39,004 nt of DNA from Bacteroidales bacterium (GTDB lineage Bacteria > Bacteroidota > Bacteroidia > Bacteroidales > VadinHA17), in the NCBI GenBank assembly GCA_025454795.1, contig JALONT010000028.1, positions 1-39,004 on the forward strand, read 5' to 3'. Positions 8,691-16,138 of the stretch are shown here, one piece after another. Below the pieces are notes generated by a model. The model ran no database searches. It had not been told where the DNA came from and worked only from the letters and a program-made list of their open reading frames with translations. How positions within the stretch are numbered: the stretch's first letter is position 1; every line of letters begins with the position of its first letter. The translations under genes were made by a program, and so were the position numbers.

Positions 8691-9479
8691 ATGAAATCAT
8701 CATATTTTAAAATATTGGTTCTTGCAGGCATTATCAGCCTTGCCTGCACCACTAAAGTTTCTGAATGGGTACTTCTTAATTCCATTCCAAATCAGTACAC
8801 TCTGGTTTATTATCATAATGCGATACTTTCAGAAAGCCAGAAGCAGCAAAATTCTGAAATTACCAGGGACATAAAGGATTCGAACATTCTTTTTAAGAAT
8901 GTACAATCGAAAGCGGTGACCAAACCATATTACGCCTTGTATTACAATGAGAGACTTTTTTCGAAATACAATGATCCCAAAGAGCTTGAAAATCTTGCTC
9001 ATTCTCCTTTAAGGGAGAAGATTGCAGGCCAGCTGATGGCCGGAAAGCTCTGCGTGATGTTATATCTTAAGTCAGGCGAAGAAGAAAAAGACAACAGGAA
9101 TATTCAACTACTGAAAAAAACAATTGCCTCCTCCCCTTTCGGAGAAACAATTACCATTATTGAATTGAGCAGAAATGACATCAATGAAAAACATTTAATC
9201 TCAATGTTACTTAACGTTGAGGATGATCTCATGGATATTATGGAACCTATGTTATTTGGTATTTTCGGCAGGTTTAAAGCACTGGAGCCATTGCTGGCAA
9301 AAGGAATAACCGAAGAAAACATCAACCTGATGATCGACTTTCTGACAGCTGACTGCAGCTGTCTGATAAAGGATAATCTCCCCGGAACTGATATTTTATT
9401 CACTAATAACTGGGAAAACCCGGCACCTGCATTAGTCAATGCTATCATTGATGCAAATCCGTCTCTAACGCATCTTTAG
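8691..9479 (+). CDS. putative lipoprotein of unknown function, ABC-operon member
   Basis: 262 residues. The N-terminus (FKILVLAGIISLAC) is a hydrophobic leader ending in a plausible lipidation Cys at position 19, although the lipobox (SLAC) is not ideal. The mature part is mixed alpha/beta: LVYYHNAILSES, a hydrophobic strand KLCVMLYLKSGEEE, then ETITIIELSRND, and a helical C-terminal half. A Cys-x-Cys motif (C222, C224; ADCSCLIKDNLPG) is notable. I do not recognise a family. It starts 11 bp after the propeller gene and is followed 1 bp later by the small TM protein. An envelope-anchored component or substrate of the neighbouring transporter is an inference from position. Confidence 0.7.
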   Translation: MKSSYFKILVLAGIISLACTTKVSEWVLLNSIPNQYTLVYYHNAILSESQKQQNSEITRDIKDSNILFKNVQSKAVTKPYYALYYNERLFSKYNDPKELENLAHSPLREKIAGQLMAGKLCVMLYLKSGEEEKDNRNIQLLKKTIASSPFGETITIIELSRNDINEKHLISMLLNVEDDLMDIMEPMLFGIFGRFKALEPLLAKGITEENINLMIDFLTADCSCLIKDNLPGTDILFTNNWENPAPALVNAIIDANPSLTHL

Positions 9480-9480
9480 A

Positions 9481-9702
9481 ATGGAGCAGGATACTATTTT
9501 TTATGACTCACTTGTCAGCAGGCCGTTGCCGAAATGGCTGACAGATCAGAGAGACGGTCTTAATACCGTACAGATAGTGATGCCTGAGATTAAAGAGGAC
9601 AGGTCATTGGAAATATCATTTGTAATTACCGGAGCTATTGTCCTGTTGGTTATTACATTTTTAACTTTACATGTAATTAGAAAAAACAAGAACCAATTAT
9701 GA
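9481..9702 (+). CDS. small single-pass membrane protein in ABC operon
   Basis: 73 residues: about 45 polar residues, then one transmembrane helix (ISFVITGAIVLLVITFLTLHVI) and a short positively charged tail (RKNKNQL). This predicts an N-out/C-in topology with the polar part in the periplasm. The ATG lies 1 bp after the lipoprotein stop, and its TGA overlaps the permease ATG (ATGA), so translational coupling with both neighbours is likely. No family recognised. It may be an accessory subunit of the ABC complex. Confidence 0.72.
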   Translation: MEQDTIFYDSLVSRPLPKWLTDQRDGLNTVQIVMPEIKEDRSLEISFVITGAIVLLVITFLTLHVIRKNKNQL

Positions 9703-10868
9703 ATCATATCAGCTTAATATTCAAAGAGCTTCTTTACAGGAAGGTCAGCTCATTGATAATATTGCTTACTGTAATAATAGCAAGTACCGCGTCAGTGGCT
9801 ATTTATACCTTAAGCAAAGCGAGTGAAAATGAAACGCGTAAAATTATGCGGGAACAGGGTCTGAACCTTTATATTTTTCCCAAAGGGACCAACCTTATAG
9901 ATTTTTATTCGGTAAACAATACACCCTCATTCTCTGAAAATTATGTTGATAAGCTGGCAGAATCAAAAACCTTTGATGCGGTAAGACACCTTACCGGAAT
10001 ATTGCAGGTTAAAATTTCTGACTGGAAAGACCCTAACGGTTCATCTCACCAGATTGTACTGATCGGGTATAAGGACGAAGCGATGCAGAGATATCTTCCT
10101 GAACAGGAAACAATGGGATTCGATGTTCCGAGGGGAAGTGTGCATGTTGGAGCTCTTATAGCTAAAAACATTCCCGAAGGAGACTTCTTCACTATAACCG
10201 GTTATGATGGAAAACAGTACAGTTTTAAAATAGCTAAAAGACTTGATGAGGGTAAAGGAATTATTGATCAGGGTGTCGCATTTAACCTTACTGATCTTCA
10301 GGATATTCTTGGAATGGAAGGTAAAATAAATAAAATAGAGGCTCTTGGTTGTGTCTGTCATGACGGAAGGATAAAAAATGCCAGGAACCAGGTTCAGGCA
10401 ATATTTCCCGACCTTGAAGTTACAGAATTAAGCAGCATTGCAGATGCGCGTGAAAATCAACGTATTATGATGAACAGGTATGGAGCATTTATTATACCAT
10501 TTGTTATAATTGCATGCCTCCTGATCACTGGTCTCCTGTTCTATCAGAACATAAATGCAAGAAGGCATGAAATTGGTTTATTAAAAGCAATGGGCACCAG
10601 CACAGGTACCATTTTGCTTATGGTTCTTGCAAAAGCTTTCCTGCTCGGTTTTGCAGGAGGTATATTAGGATTTTTCACCGGAAGCCTGGTTGCAGAATAT
10701 TTCGGCAGGGAGATATTCAGATTCACAGCATTCAGCATCAAGCCACTCTGGAACCTGGTTTATTATTGTATTATTATTTTCCCGCTCTTATGGATGCTGA
10801 GCAGTTGGATACCTGCACTTATTGCCTCAAGGATAGATGCGGCAAAAACTCTTAGTCAGGAATATTAA
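9699..10868 (+). CDS. FtsX/MacB-type ABC transporter permease
   Basis: 389 residues with the classic four-helix layout: TM1 at about 18-40 (SLIILLTVIIASTASVAIYTL), a periplasmic domain of about 220 residues, then TM2-TM4 at about 265-380 (FIIPFVIIACLLITGLLFYQN; FLLGFAGGILGFFTG; VYYCIIIFPLLWMLSSWIP). The segment RRHEIGLLKAMGTSTGTILLMV is the family's cytoplasmic coupling signature. The periplasmic domain holds a Cys-x-Cys pair (GCVCHDGR, about 218/220). Such permeases usually transmit ATPase motion to periplasmic partners (lipoprotein release, efflux, or hydrolase activation) rather than forming a simple channel. Its partners here are probably the preceding three gene products and the ATPase that follows. 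Confidence 0.9.
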   Translation: MNHISLIFKELLYRKVSSLIILLTVIIASTASVAIYTLSKASENETRKIMREQGLNLYIFPKGTNLIDFYSVNNTPSFSENYVDKLAESKTFDAVRHLTGILQVKISDWKDPNGSSHQIVLIGYKDEAMQRYLPEQETMGFDVPRGSVHVGALIAKNIPEGDFFTITGYDGKQYSFKIAKRLDEGKGIIDQGVAFNLTDLQDILGMEGKINKIEALGCVCHDGRIKNARNQVQAIFPDLEVTELSSIADARENQRIMMNRYGAFIIPFVIIACLLITGLLFYQNINARRHEIGLLKAMGTSTGTILLMVLAKAFLLGFAGGILGFFTGSLVAEYFGREIFRFTAFSIKPLWNLVYYCIIIFPLLWMLSSWIPALIASRIDAAKTLSQEY

Positions 10869-10881
10869 TCTTTATAATTAT

Positions 10882-11532
10882 ATGATTGAGATAAATAACA
10901 TATCTAAACAGTATAGAAGAGGGACAGCAGTTTTTACTGCGCTGAAAAATATCACTATTAAAATTGATGAAGGAGAATTCTGTTCGGTTATTGGATCCAG
11001 CGGAGCGGGAAAATCTACTCTGCTTCATATAATCGGAGGTCTTATTCACCCGGATTCAGGTACTCTGTTTTACAACGGTGATGATTTATATAAACAGAGC
11101 AGCAGAAACATTGACAAGTACCGGAAAGAGTGTCTCGGATTTATGTTTCAGCAGTTTCATCTCATGCCATATTTAACCGTTAATGAGAATATTAAGCTGG
11201 CATGTTATAATAGAAAGCAAATTGACAACATTGATTATTTTCTTGAAAAATGTTCGCTTTCAGAAATGAAAAATAAGTATCCATCGGAACTGAGCGTGGG
11301 TGAAAAACAGAGGACAGCCTTCATTCGTGCTATAATTTCAGGTCCGGAGCTTCTGCTGGCTGACGAACCTACGGGTAACCTGGATCCGGTGAACAGTAAA
11401 ATACTGATGTCTCTTCTTAAAGAATTCAACAATAAAAACGGAACCGTGGTTCTTGTTTCTCATGATACCGGCATGTCTGATTATGCCAACCGAAGAATAA
11501 TTCTTGAAAAAGGTATGATAATACCATCATGA
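10882..11532 (+). CDS. ABC transporter ATP-binding protein (LolD/MacB class)
   Basis: 216 residues from the ATG at 10882; an upstream in-frame ATG at 10837 lies inside the permease gene and is unlikely. Walker A is GSSGAGKS (38-45), the Q-loop Gln is about 90 (FMFQQFHLMPYLTV), the signature is LSVGEKQR (137-144), Walker B is LLLADEPTGNLD (157-168) and the switch His is about 194 (LVSHD). The order and length match the LolD/FtsE/MacB-N class that pairs with FtsX-type permeases. It is the last gene of the operon and ends 6 bp from the convergent MFS gene, with no obvious terminator between. Confidence 0.93.
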   Translation: MIEINNISKQYRRGTAVFTALKNITIKIDEGEFCSVIGSSGAGKSTLLHIIGGLIHPDSGTLFYNGDDLYKQSSRNIDKYRKECLGFMFQQFHLMPYLTVNENIKLACYNRKQIDNIDYFLEKCSLSEMKNKYPSELSVGEKQRTAFIRAIISGPELLLADEPTGNLDPVNSKILMSLLKEFNNKNGTVVLVSHDTGMSDYANRRIILEKGMIIPS

Positions 11533-11538
11533 ACCAGG

Positions 11539-12759
11539 CTACACACTGTCAGTTTTGTGTTTAGGAAGGAAGGAAACGATAATAGCACCGGCAAGTCCAA
11601 CAAATATCAGAATGACGAATCCTGACATATAAGTTGCTGAAGTATCCCGTATTGCACCTACAGCCATCGGCATTGTAGATTCAGCAATACCGTCGGCTAC
11701 AAGTATAATCCCCATAACCCTTCCAAGTATTCTGACACCAAAAAGATCGCCTGCCATTAAGGGGATAATCATATAATCACCGCCAAGGCCAATACCGAAA
11801 ATAACAGCAAAAATATAAATACCTCCAGGGAAATCGGGAATAAGAAGCAATGGTATTGAACTGGCTACGATCAGGTAGATGAGTATCATAACATATTTAC
11901 GGGGAAAGATGTCGGCGAGCCATCCCATAATAACCCTGCCGGCCAGGCTCATGACTGCAACAAGTGAAATGACGTTGGCTGCATCGGACTGGGTAAAGGT
12001 CAAATCGCGCAGATATAGTTTAAGGTGCTGATTCATGCCACCCACGGCAGCAATTGAGCACATACTCCCGAATGCCAGCAGGTAAAAGTCAGGGTTTTTA
12101 AAAATACTGATAATGGAAACAGGCGGTTCTGCTTTTACAGTTGTTTCAGTAATTGAAGGCGAATCTTTTACAAAAAAAGCCAGTGGAAGTGCTATCAGTA
12201 CTATCAGGATTCCGAGAATAGCAAGTGCAAGATGCCAGCCAAGGTTTTTTTCAAGACCTGCTGCAATCTGAGGAACAAGGGCAAAACCGGTACCGATACC
12301 CAGGTACGCTATTCCCATTGCTTTTCCCCGGTTTTTGGTAAACCATCTCGAAATAAGTACCTGGCAGGGAAGAGGCCCGCCGAAAATATAGCCCAGTGCA
12401 ACAAGAATATAACTCAAATAAAATATACTCAGGGAATTCATAAGACTCAGTCCAATGAGAGCAGCCCCTGTCATCAGGGCACCGGCCATCATCATTCGTC
12501 TCGGGCCGTGACGGTCGATTATCCAGCCTGCGATAAAGCCGAATAAAGGGGCTACAAGAAGTTTCCCAAGTGCGTTTCCTGAAGTAACTATAGTGCGCGA
12601 CCAGTCAAATTCATTAATATAAAAATCATAGAAAAAAGGAAGTCCGTAAAGTGCAAAACCGACAATTGCAAGGAGCGAACAGAAAGCGGTTATAATAACA
12701 AAAGTCTGAGACTTTCGTGTTTCTGTGTATTCAGGTGAATCCTCTTTATTTATGATCAT
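11539..12759 (-). CDS. MFS transporter, OFA (oxalate/formate or monocarboxylate-like) type
   Basis: 406 residues, 12 predicted transmembrane helices. The loop 2-3 motif GWIIDRHGPRRMMMAG and the mirrored segment GWLADIFPRKYVMI in the second half are MFS signatures. The N-terminal pattern (FYDFYINEFDWSRTIVTSGNALG) is typical of the oxalate:formate antiporter/monocarboxylate group. Substrate is unknown; a small carboxylate is the family expectation. It lies 26 bp downstream of the ROK-like gene and is probably co-transcribed with it. Confidence 0.85.
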   Translation of the reverse strand: MIINKEDSPEYTETRKSQTFVIITAFCSLLAIVGFALYGLPFFYDFYINEFDWSRTIVTSGNALGKLLVAPLFGFIAGWIIDRHGPRRMMMAGALMTGAALIGLSLMNSLSIFYLSYILVALGYIFGGPLPCQVLISRWFTKNRGKAMGIAYLGIGTGFALVPQIAAGLEKNLGWHLALAILGILIVLIALPLAFFVKDSPSITETTVKAEPPVSIISIFKNPDFYLLAFGSMCSIAAVGGMNQHLKLYLRDLTFTQSDAANVISLVAVMSLAGRVIMGWLADIFPRKYVMILIYLIVASSIPLLLIPDFPGGIYIFAVIFGIGLGGDYMIIPLMAGDLFGVRILGRVMGIILVADGIAESTMPMAVGAIRDTSATYMSGFVILIFVGLAGAIIVSFLPKHKTDSV

Positions 12760-12785
12760 TCCAAAATATCTTCTTAGAATTAGTT

Positions 12786-13430
12786 TTAAATACTTTTCCC
12801 GGCGAGCCTTAGCAAACTGTAAGGTGCAAATATTGTAATAAGGTTAGCCAGTCCGACACCAACCATTTCCGCATTTTCTTTTACTGCCTTTATTGCAGCG
12901 GGATCTTTTTTATAACTCAATTCAAAGATTTCTTTTCCTGTAAGCGTTTTCCTGCTTTTAGAATTCATTATCCCGGACAGCTCAGAATATCTTCTCACTA
13001 ATGCAAATGCTGATGCAAAATGTTCGAATGAACCTCTTATTCCCTTATCGCTCAACCCATTATCATAGTTAATTATCATCTGACCAATCTCACCACCGGC
13101 ATTATTAACCCCCCTGTAAAGTTTTCCGTTAATAATTATCCACCCACCAATGCCTGTCGATCTCAAACCAACGAATATCACTCCGGACTGATGGTCAATG
13201 AAGCCCTTGACAGAGATTCCGATGCTTAAAGGATTGATTCCGTCTAAAGCCACAGTTGCCCTGATATCCCTGACGGCTGAGACAATTTTTGATAAGAGAT
13301 AATCTTTAGTTTGTACATGTTTAAGGGGATAAGATTTAACAGATAAAACTTCTCTACCAAAATTTACAACGGCTATTTTTAGACTAAAGTTTCCTATATC
13401 TGCTCCGATTGCTGCAGCCTGTTTGAACAT
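12786..13430 (-). CDS. degenerate ROK-family (sugar kinase/repressor-like) protein
   Basis: 214 residues against about 300 for the family. The start GADIGNFSLKIAVVNF is the N-terminal phosphate-binding motif, and GIGGWIIINGKLYRG with GGEIGQMIIN is the ROK core. The segment that normally carries the NDAN catalytic Asp, between GVIFVG and TGIGG, is missing (roughly 50-60 residues). The usual zinc-binding CxCGxxGCLE is replaced by LSDKGIRGSFEHFAS. The C-terminal third after GLANLITIFAP stops early. There is no helix-turn-helix. It is therefore unlikely to be an active sugar kinase; it is either a decaying gene or a sugar-binding relic. No frameshift restores the missing parts. It is divergent from the KdsD-like gene. 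Confidence 0.8.
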   Translation of the reverse strand: MFKQAAAIGADIGNFSLKIAVVNFGREVLSVKSYPLKHVQTKDYLLSKIVSAVRDIRATVALDGINPLSIGISVKGFIDHQSGVIFVGLRSTGIGGWIIINGKLYRGVNNAGGEIGQMIINYDNGLSDKGIRGSFEHFASAFALVRRYSELSGIMNSKSRKTLTGKEIFELSYKKDPAAIKAVKENAEMVGVGLANLITIFAPYSLLRLAGKSI

Positions 13431-13525
13431 TTTCTATTTTATGTGAGGATAAAAATACACAACTTTTCAAGAATACAATGAATGCAGATAAAACAATTAA
13501 AAACAATTTTATCTGTAATTTTTGA

Positions 13526-13533
13526 TAAATTTG
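13526..13533 (+). promoter_or_regulatory. -7 promoter box upstream of the KdsD-like gene
   Basis: TAAATTTG fits the Bacteroidota TAnnTTTG box perfectly; no clear TTTG lies 19-21 nt upstream. Transcription would start near 13540, after the first in-frame ATG at 13522, which supports a downstream start codon (13549 or 13558). Confidence 0.4.
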
Positions 13534-13557
13534 AATATAATTAGTTTAATGATATTT

Positions 13558-14169
13558 ATGGAAGATAAGATACGGCAGATATTTGATAGTGAAGCATCAG
13601 CAATAAGAACTATTCCCGTTACAGGTGATTACATCAAAGCAATTGAAATAATTTACTCAAATGTTCATCAAAAGAGAGGAAAGCTGGTAACTTCAGGTAT
13701 GGGAAAGGCAGGACAGGTAGCACATAACATTGCCACCACCTTCAGTTCAACAGGAACTCCCTCAGTATTTCTGCATCCAAGCGAAGCCCAGCATGGGGAT
13801 CTGGGAATCTTACAGAAAAATGATGTGCTTCTTGCTATCTCCAATTCAGGAAAGACAAGAGAATTGATTGAGCTGATTGATCTGAAAAATAATCTTTACC
13901 CTGAAATCCCTGTAATTGTAATTACGAGTGACCCGAATAGCCCGCTGGGACTAAAATCAGATTGTCATATTCTCACAGGAGCTCCAGAAGAAGTTTGTCC
14001 TCTTGGACTCACACCTACAACATCCACTACAGTTTTTATGGTAATTGGGGATGCTCTGGTTGTACTTATGATGGAGAAGATCGGATTCAGTGCTGAGGAT
14101 TATGCCAAAAGACATCATGGAGGATACCTGGGTGCAAAATCGAGAGATAAGTTTGCAAAAATTAAATAG
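13558..14169 (+). CDS. SIS-domain sugar-phosphate isomerase, KdsD/KpsF/GutQ-like, no CBS domains
   Basis: 203 residues from the ATG at 13558 (MEDKIRQIF); in-frame ATGs at 13522 and 13549 are less likely because the -7 box precedes them. A single SIS domain carries the arabinose-5-phosphate isomerase signatures SGMGKAGQVAHNIA, HPSEAQHGDLGI, ISNSGKTREL, LTPTTSTT and AKRHHGGYLGAKSRD. Known KdsD proteins have about 320 residues with a C-terminal CBS pair; here the protein ends right after the SIS domain. The reaction would be ribulose-5-P to arabinose-5-P for Kdo synthesis, or a related ketose/aldose step in sugar use. It overlaps the convergent regulator gene by 8 bp. Confidence 0.88.
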   Translation: MEDKIRQIFDSEASAIRTIPVTGDYIKAIEIIYSNVHQKRGKLVTSGMGKAGQVAHNIATTFSSTGTPSVFLHPSEAQHGDLGILQKNDVLLAISNSGKTRELIELIDLKNNLYPEIPVIVITSDPNSPLGLKSDCHILTGAPEEVCPLGLTPTTSTTVFMVIGDALVVLMMEKIGFSAEDYAKRHHGGYLGAKSRDKFAKIK

Positions 14170-14650
14170 TATCATATTTAAGGCTCTGGATAGTAGTTTC
14201 AAGAGATTCCTGAAATACATTGGCATTTTCTATCCATCTGAGAATTTTTGCACTTACATCCGGATTGTCAGGCGACCGCATTACAACAGTTCTGATAGCA
14301 TGTTGCTTTAACTCTTTTACATTTTCAAGGACCTTTCCAAGGTAGAAAAGGAAAAATGTATCAGTAAGAAAAAAATATCTCTTTCGTTCTGTTGAAAACG
14401 TCTTGTAGTCTATAATTTTGCTTTGAAGGAGAAAGCTGAGTGAATTGCTCACAGAGCTTTTACTTGCTTTAAAATACTTAACAATTTCGTCAAAAGTTTT
14501 TTCCGGAGGATCACTGATTGTAAAGTATGCTACAATCCTTCCCTGCATCGGGGTAAGTCCGAATTTTTCATAAACTTTTCCGGTCTCTTCAATCAGCTCC
14601 AGGCTCTTTTTATCCAACTGTGCATTACTATCCATATATTTTTTTTTCAT
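14162..14650 (-). CDS. GbsR/MarR-family winged-helix transcriptional regulator
   Basis: 162 residues from the ATG at 14650; alternatives are 14668 (upstream) and 14635 (MDSNAQLDKK), and codon context does not decide between them. The segment YEKFGLTPMQGRIVAYFTISDPPEKTFDEIV, then FKASKSSVSNSLSFLLQSKIIDYK, is a GbsR-like winged helix with the recognition helix at SKSSVSNSL. RKRYFFLTD is the wing, followed by a helical dimerisation tail. GbsR proteins control osmolyte or drug-transport genes. This one is divergent from the sugar-transporter operon at 14786 and could regulate it. Confidence 0.82.
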   Translation of the reverse strand: MKKKYMDSNAQLDKKSLELIEETGKVYEKFGLTPMQGRIVAYFTISDPPEKTFDEIVKYFKASKSSVSNSLSFLLQSKIIDYKTFSTERKRYFFLTDTFFLFYLGKVLENVKELKQHAIRTVVMRSPDNPDVSAKILRWIENANVFQESLETTIQSLKYDTI

Positions 14651-14715
14651 ACGCATAAAAATAGTCAAATTAATTTAGTTCTTATCTTTTTGAACCAAAA
14701 AACAAACTACTGAAT

Positions 14716-14747
14716 TTTGGTAGGATTAGATAAAAAGATTAGTTTTG
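14716..14747 (+). promoter_or_regulatory. predicted promoter of the sugar transporter/kinase operon
   Basis: TTTG (14716-14719), 20 nt, TAGTTTTG (14740-14747): an exact match to the Bacteroidota -33/-7 consensus, about 38 nt before the ATG. The spacer holds a GATTAG direct repeat. An ATCTTTTT word near 14681-14690 is inverted as AAAAAGAT within the spacer, which may serve as a binding site for the divergent GbsR-type regulator. Confidence 0.65.
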
Positions 14748-14785
14748 AACCCTTCACAGGTAAACATTTCAGTTTAATATAGAAG

Positions 14786-16138
14786 ATGACAAATAATATT
14801 GCGTCAAACAGTATCAGCAGGAAAGACTATATCTTTTCAATAACAATCATCGGTCTGTTTTTTTTTATATTCGGATTTGTTACCTGGCTTAACGGTATCC
14901 TGATCCCGTTTCTCAGAACTGCATGTGAATTAAATGATTTTGAAGCGTATTTTGTGACATTTGCTTTTTATGTTTCCTACCTGGTAATGGCATTGCCCTC
15001 ATCAGTGCTCCTGAAAAAAACAGGTTTTAAAAACGGCATGTCAATAGGACTCTGGATTATGGCAGCAGGTGCCCTCATCTTCATTCCTGCAGCTATGACC
15101 AGGACATTCAGTGTTTTTCTCATCGGCTTATTTGTGGAAGGAACAGGAATGGCACTTCTTCAGACTGCTTCAAATCCATACATTACTATAATCGGACCTC
15201 GTGAGAGTGCCGCTAAAAGGATCAGCATAATGGGAATTGCCAACAAGTTTGCCGGCGCCATTGCACCTATTATCCTGGCCAGTATCATTTTAAAAGACTC
15301 ACATATACTTGAAGAAAAGCTTACGCAGGCTGCTGATGCAGCTTCCCGTGCAGTTTTGCTTAATGAAATGGCAAGCAGAGTAATCATGCCATATATTGTT
15401 ATGGCTGTAATACTTGTTCTTCTTGGTCTGTTACTAAAATTTGCACATCTTCCTGAGGTAGATACTGATGCAGAAGATGAAGCAAGCGGAGAGACAAATG
15501 CAAAGAAAACAAGTATATGGCAATTCCCCCATCTCCTGCTGGGTGTAATAGCTCTCTTCTTCTACGTGGGGGTGGAAGTTATTGCCGGAGATACCATAAT
15601 AAGGTATGGCCAGTCAATTGGAATAGCAATGGAATCTGCAAAATATTTTACTTCACTTACATTATTGAGCATGATCCTGGGATATCTTCTTGGCATTATG
15701 CTTATTCCAAAATACATGAGCCAGGTTACGGCATTGAAAATATCAACGATTCTGGGTGTTGTTTTTACACTTGGCGCCATCTTTGTCCCGGCCGATATAG
15801 TCTTCTCAATGTCGTTTATTGATATTATGACATTTAAGCCAATCGAACTAGTTTTACCTGTTACAGTATTATTTGTAGCACTTCTCGGACTTGCTAATGC
15901 TCTTGTCTGGCCTGCAATGTGGCCTCTTGCCCTTAACGGACTGGGTCGGTTTACCAAAACAGGCTCAGCAATGCTCATTATGTCAATTGCAGGAGGAGCT
16001 ATTCTGCCACTTCTTTATGGCAAAATTGCTGTCAATTTCTCGACACAGAGTGCCTACTGGTTATGTCTCCCCTCCTACCTTGTTATTATGTATTATGCGT
16101 TTATAGGACATAAAACCGGACTGAAGAATGCATCCTGA
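14786..16138 (+). CDS. FucP/GluP-type sugar:H+ symporter (MFS)
   Basis: 450 residues, 12 transmembrane helices. The N-terminal FFIFGFVTWLNGILIPFLR and the segment GTGMALLQTASNPYITIIGP are hallmarks of the fucose/glucose-galactose permease family. It sits in the inner membrane and likely imports a free hexose or amino sugar. The next gene overlaps it by 11 bp and encodes a sugar-kinase-like protein, so import followed by phosphorylation is a reasonable inference. A consensus promoter precedes it. Confidence 0.9.
   Translation: MTNNIASNSISRKDYIFSITIIGLFFFIFGFVTWLNGILIPFLRTACELNDFEAYFVTFAFYVSYLVMALPSSVLLKKTGFKNGMSIGLWIMAAGALIFIPAAMTRTFSVFLIGLFVEGTGMALLQTASNPYITIIGPRESAAKRISIMGIANKFAGAIAPIILASIILKDSHILEEKLTQAADAASRAVLLNEMASRVIMPYIVMAVILVLLGLLLKFAHLPEVDTDAEDEASGETNAKKTSIWQFPHLLLGVIALFFYVGVEVIAGDTIIRYGQSIGIAMESAKYFTSLTLLSMILGYLLGIMLIPKYMSQVTALKISTILGVVFTLGAIFVPADIVFSMSFIDIMTFKPIELVLPVTVLFVALLGLANALVWPAMWPLALNGLGRFTKTGSAMLIMSIAGGAILPLLYGKIAVNFSTQSAYWLCLPSYLVIMYYAFIGHKTGLKNAS

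Noticed and set aside
10837-10881. Upstream start for the ABC ATPase
   Set aside because: It begins inside the permease gene; the ABC fold starts at MIEINNISKQY encoded from 10882.
13522-13557. Upstream start codons for the KdsD-like gene
   Set aside because: A consensus -7 box overlaps this stretch, and residues MINLNIISLMIF are not part of the SIS family N-terminus.
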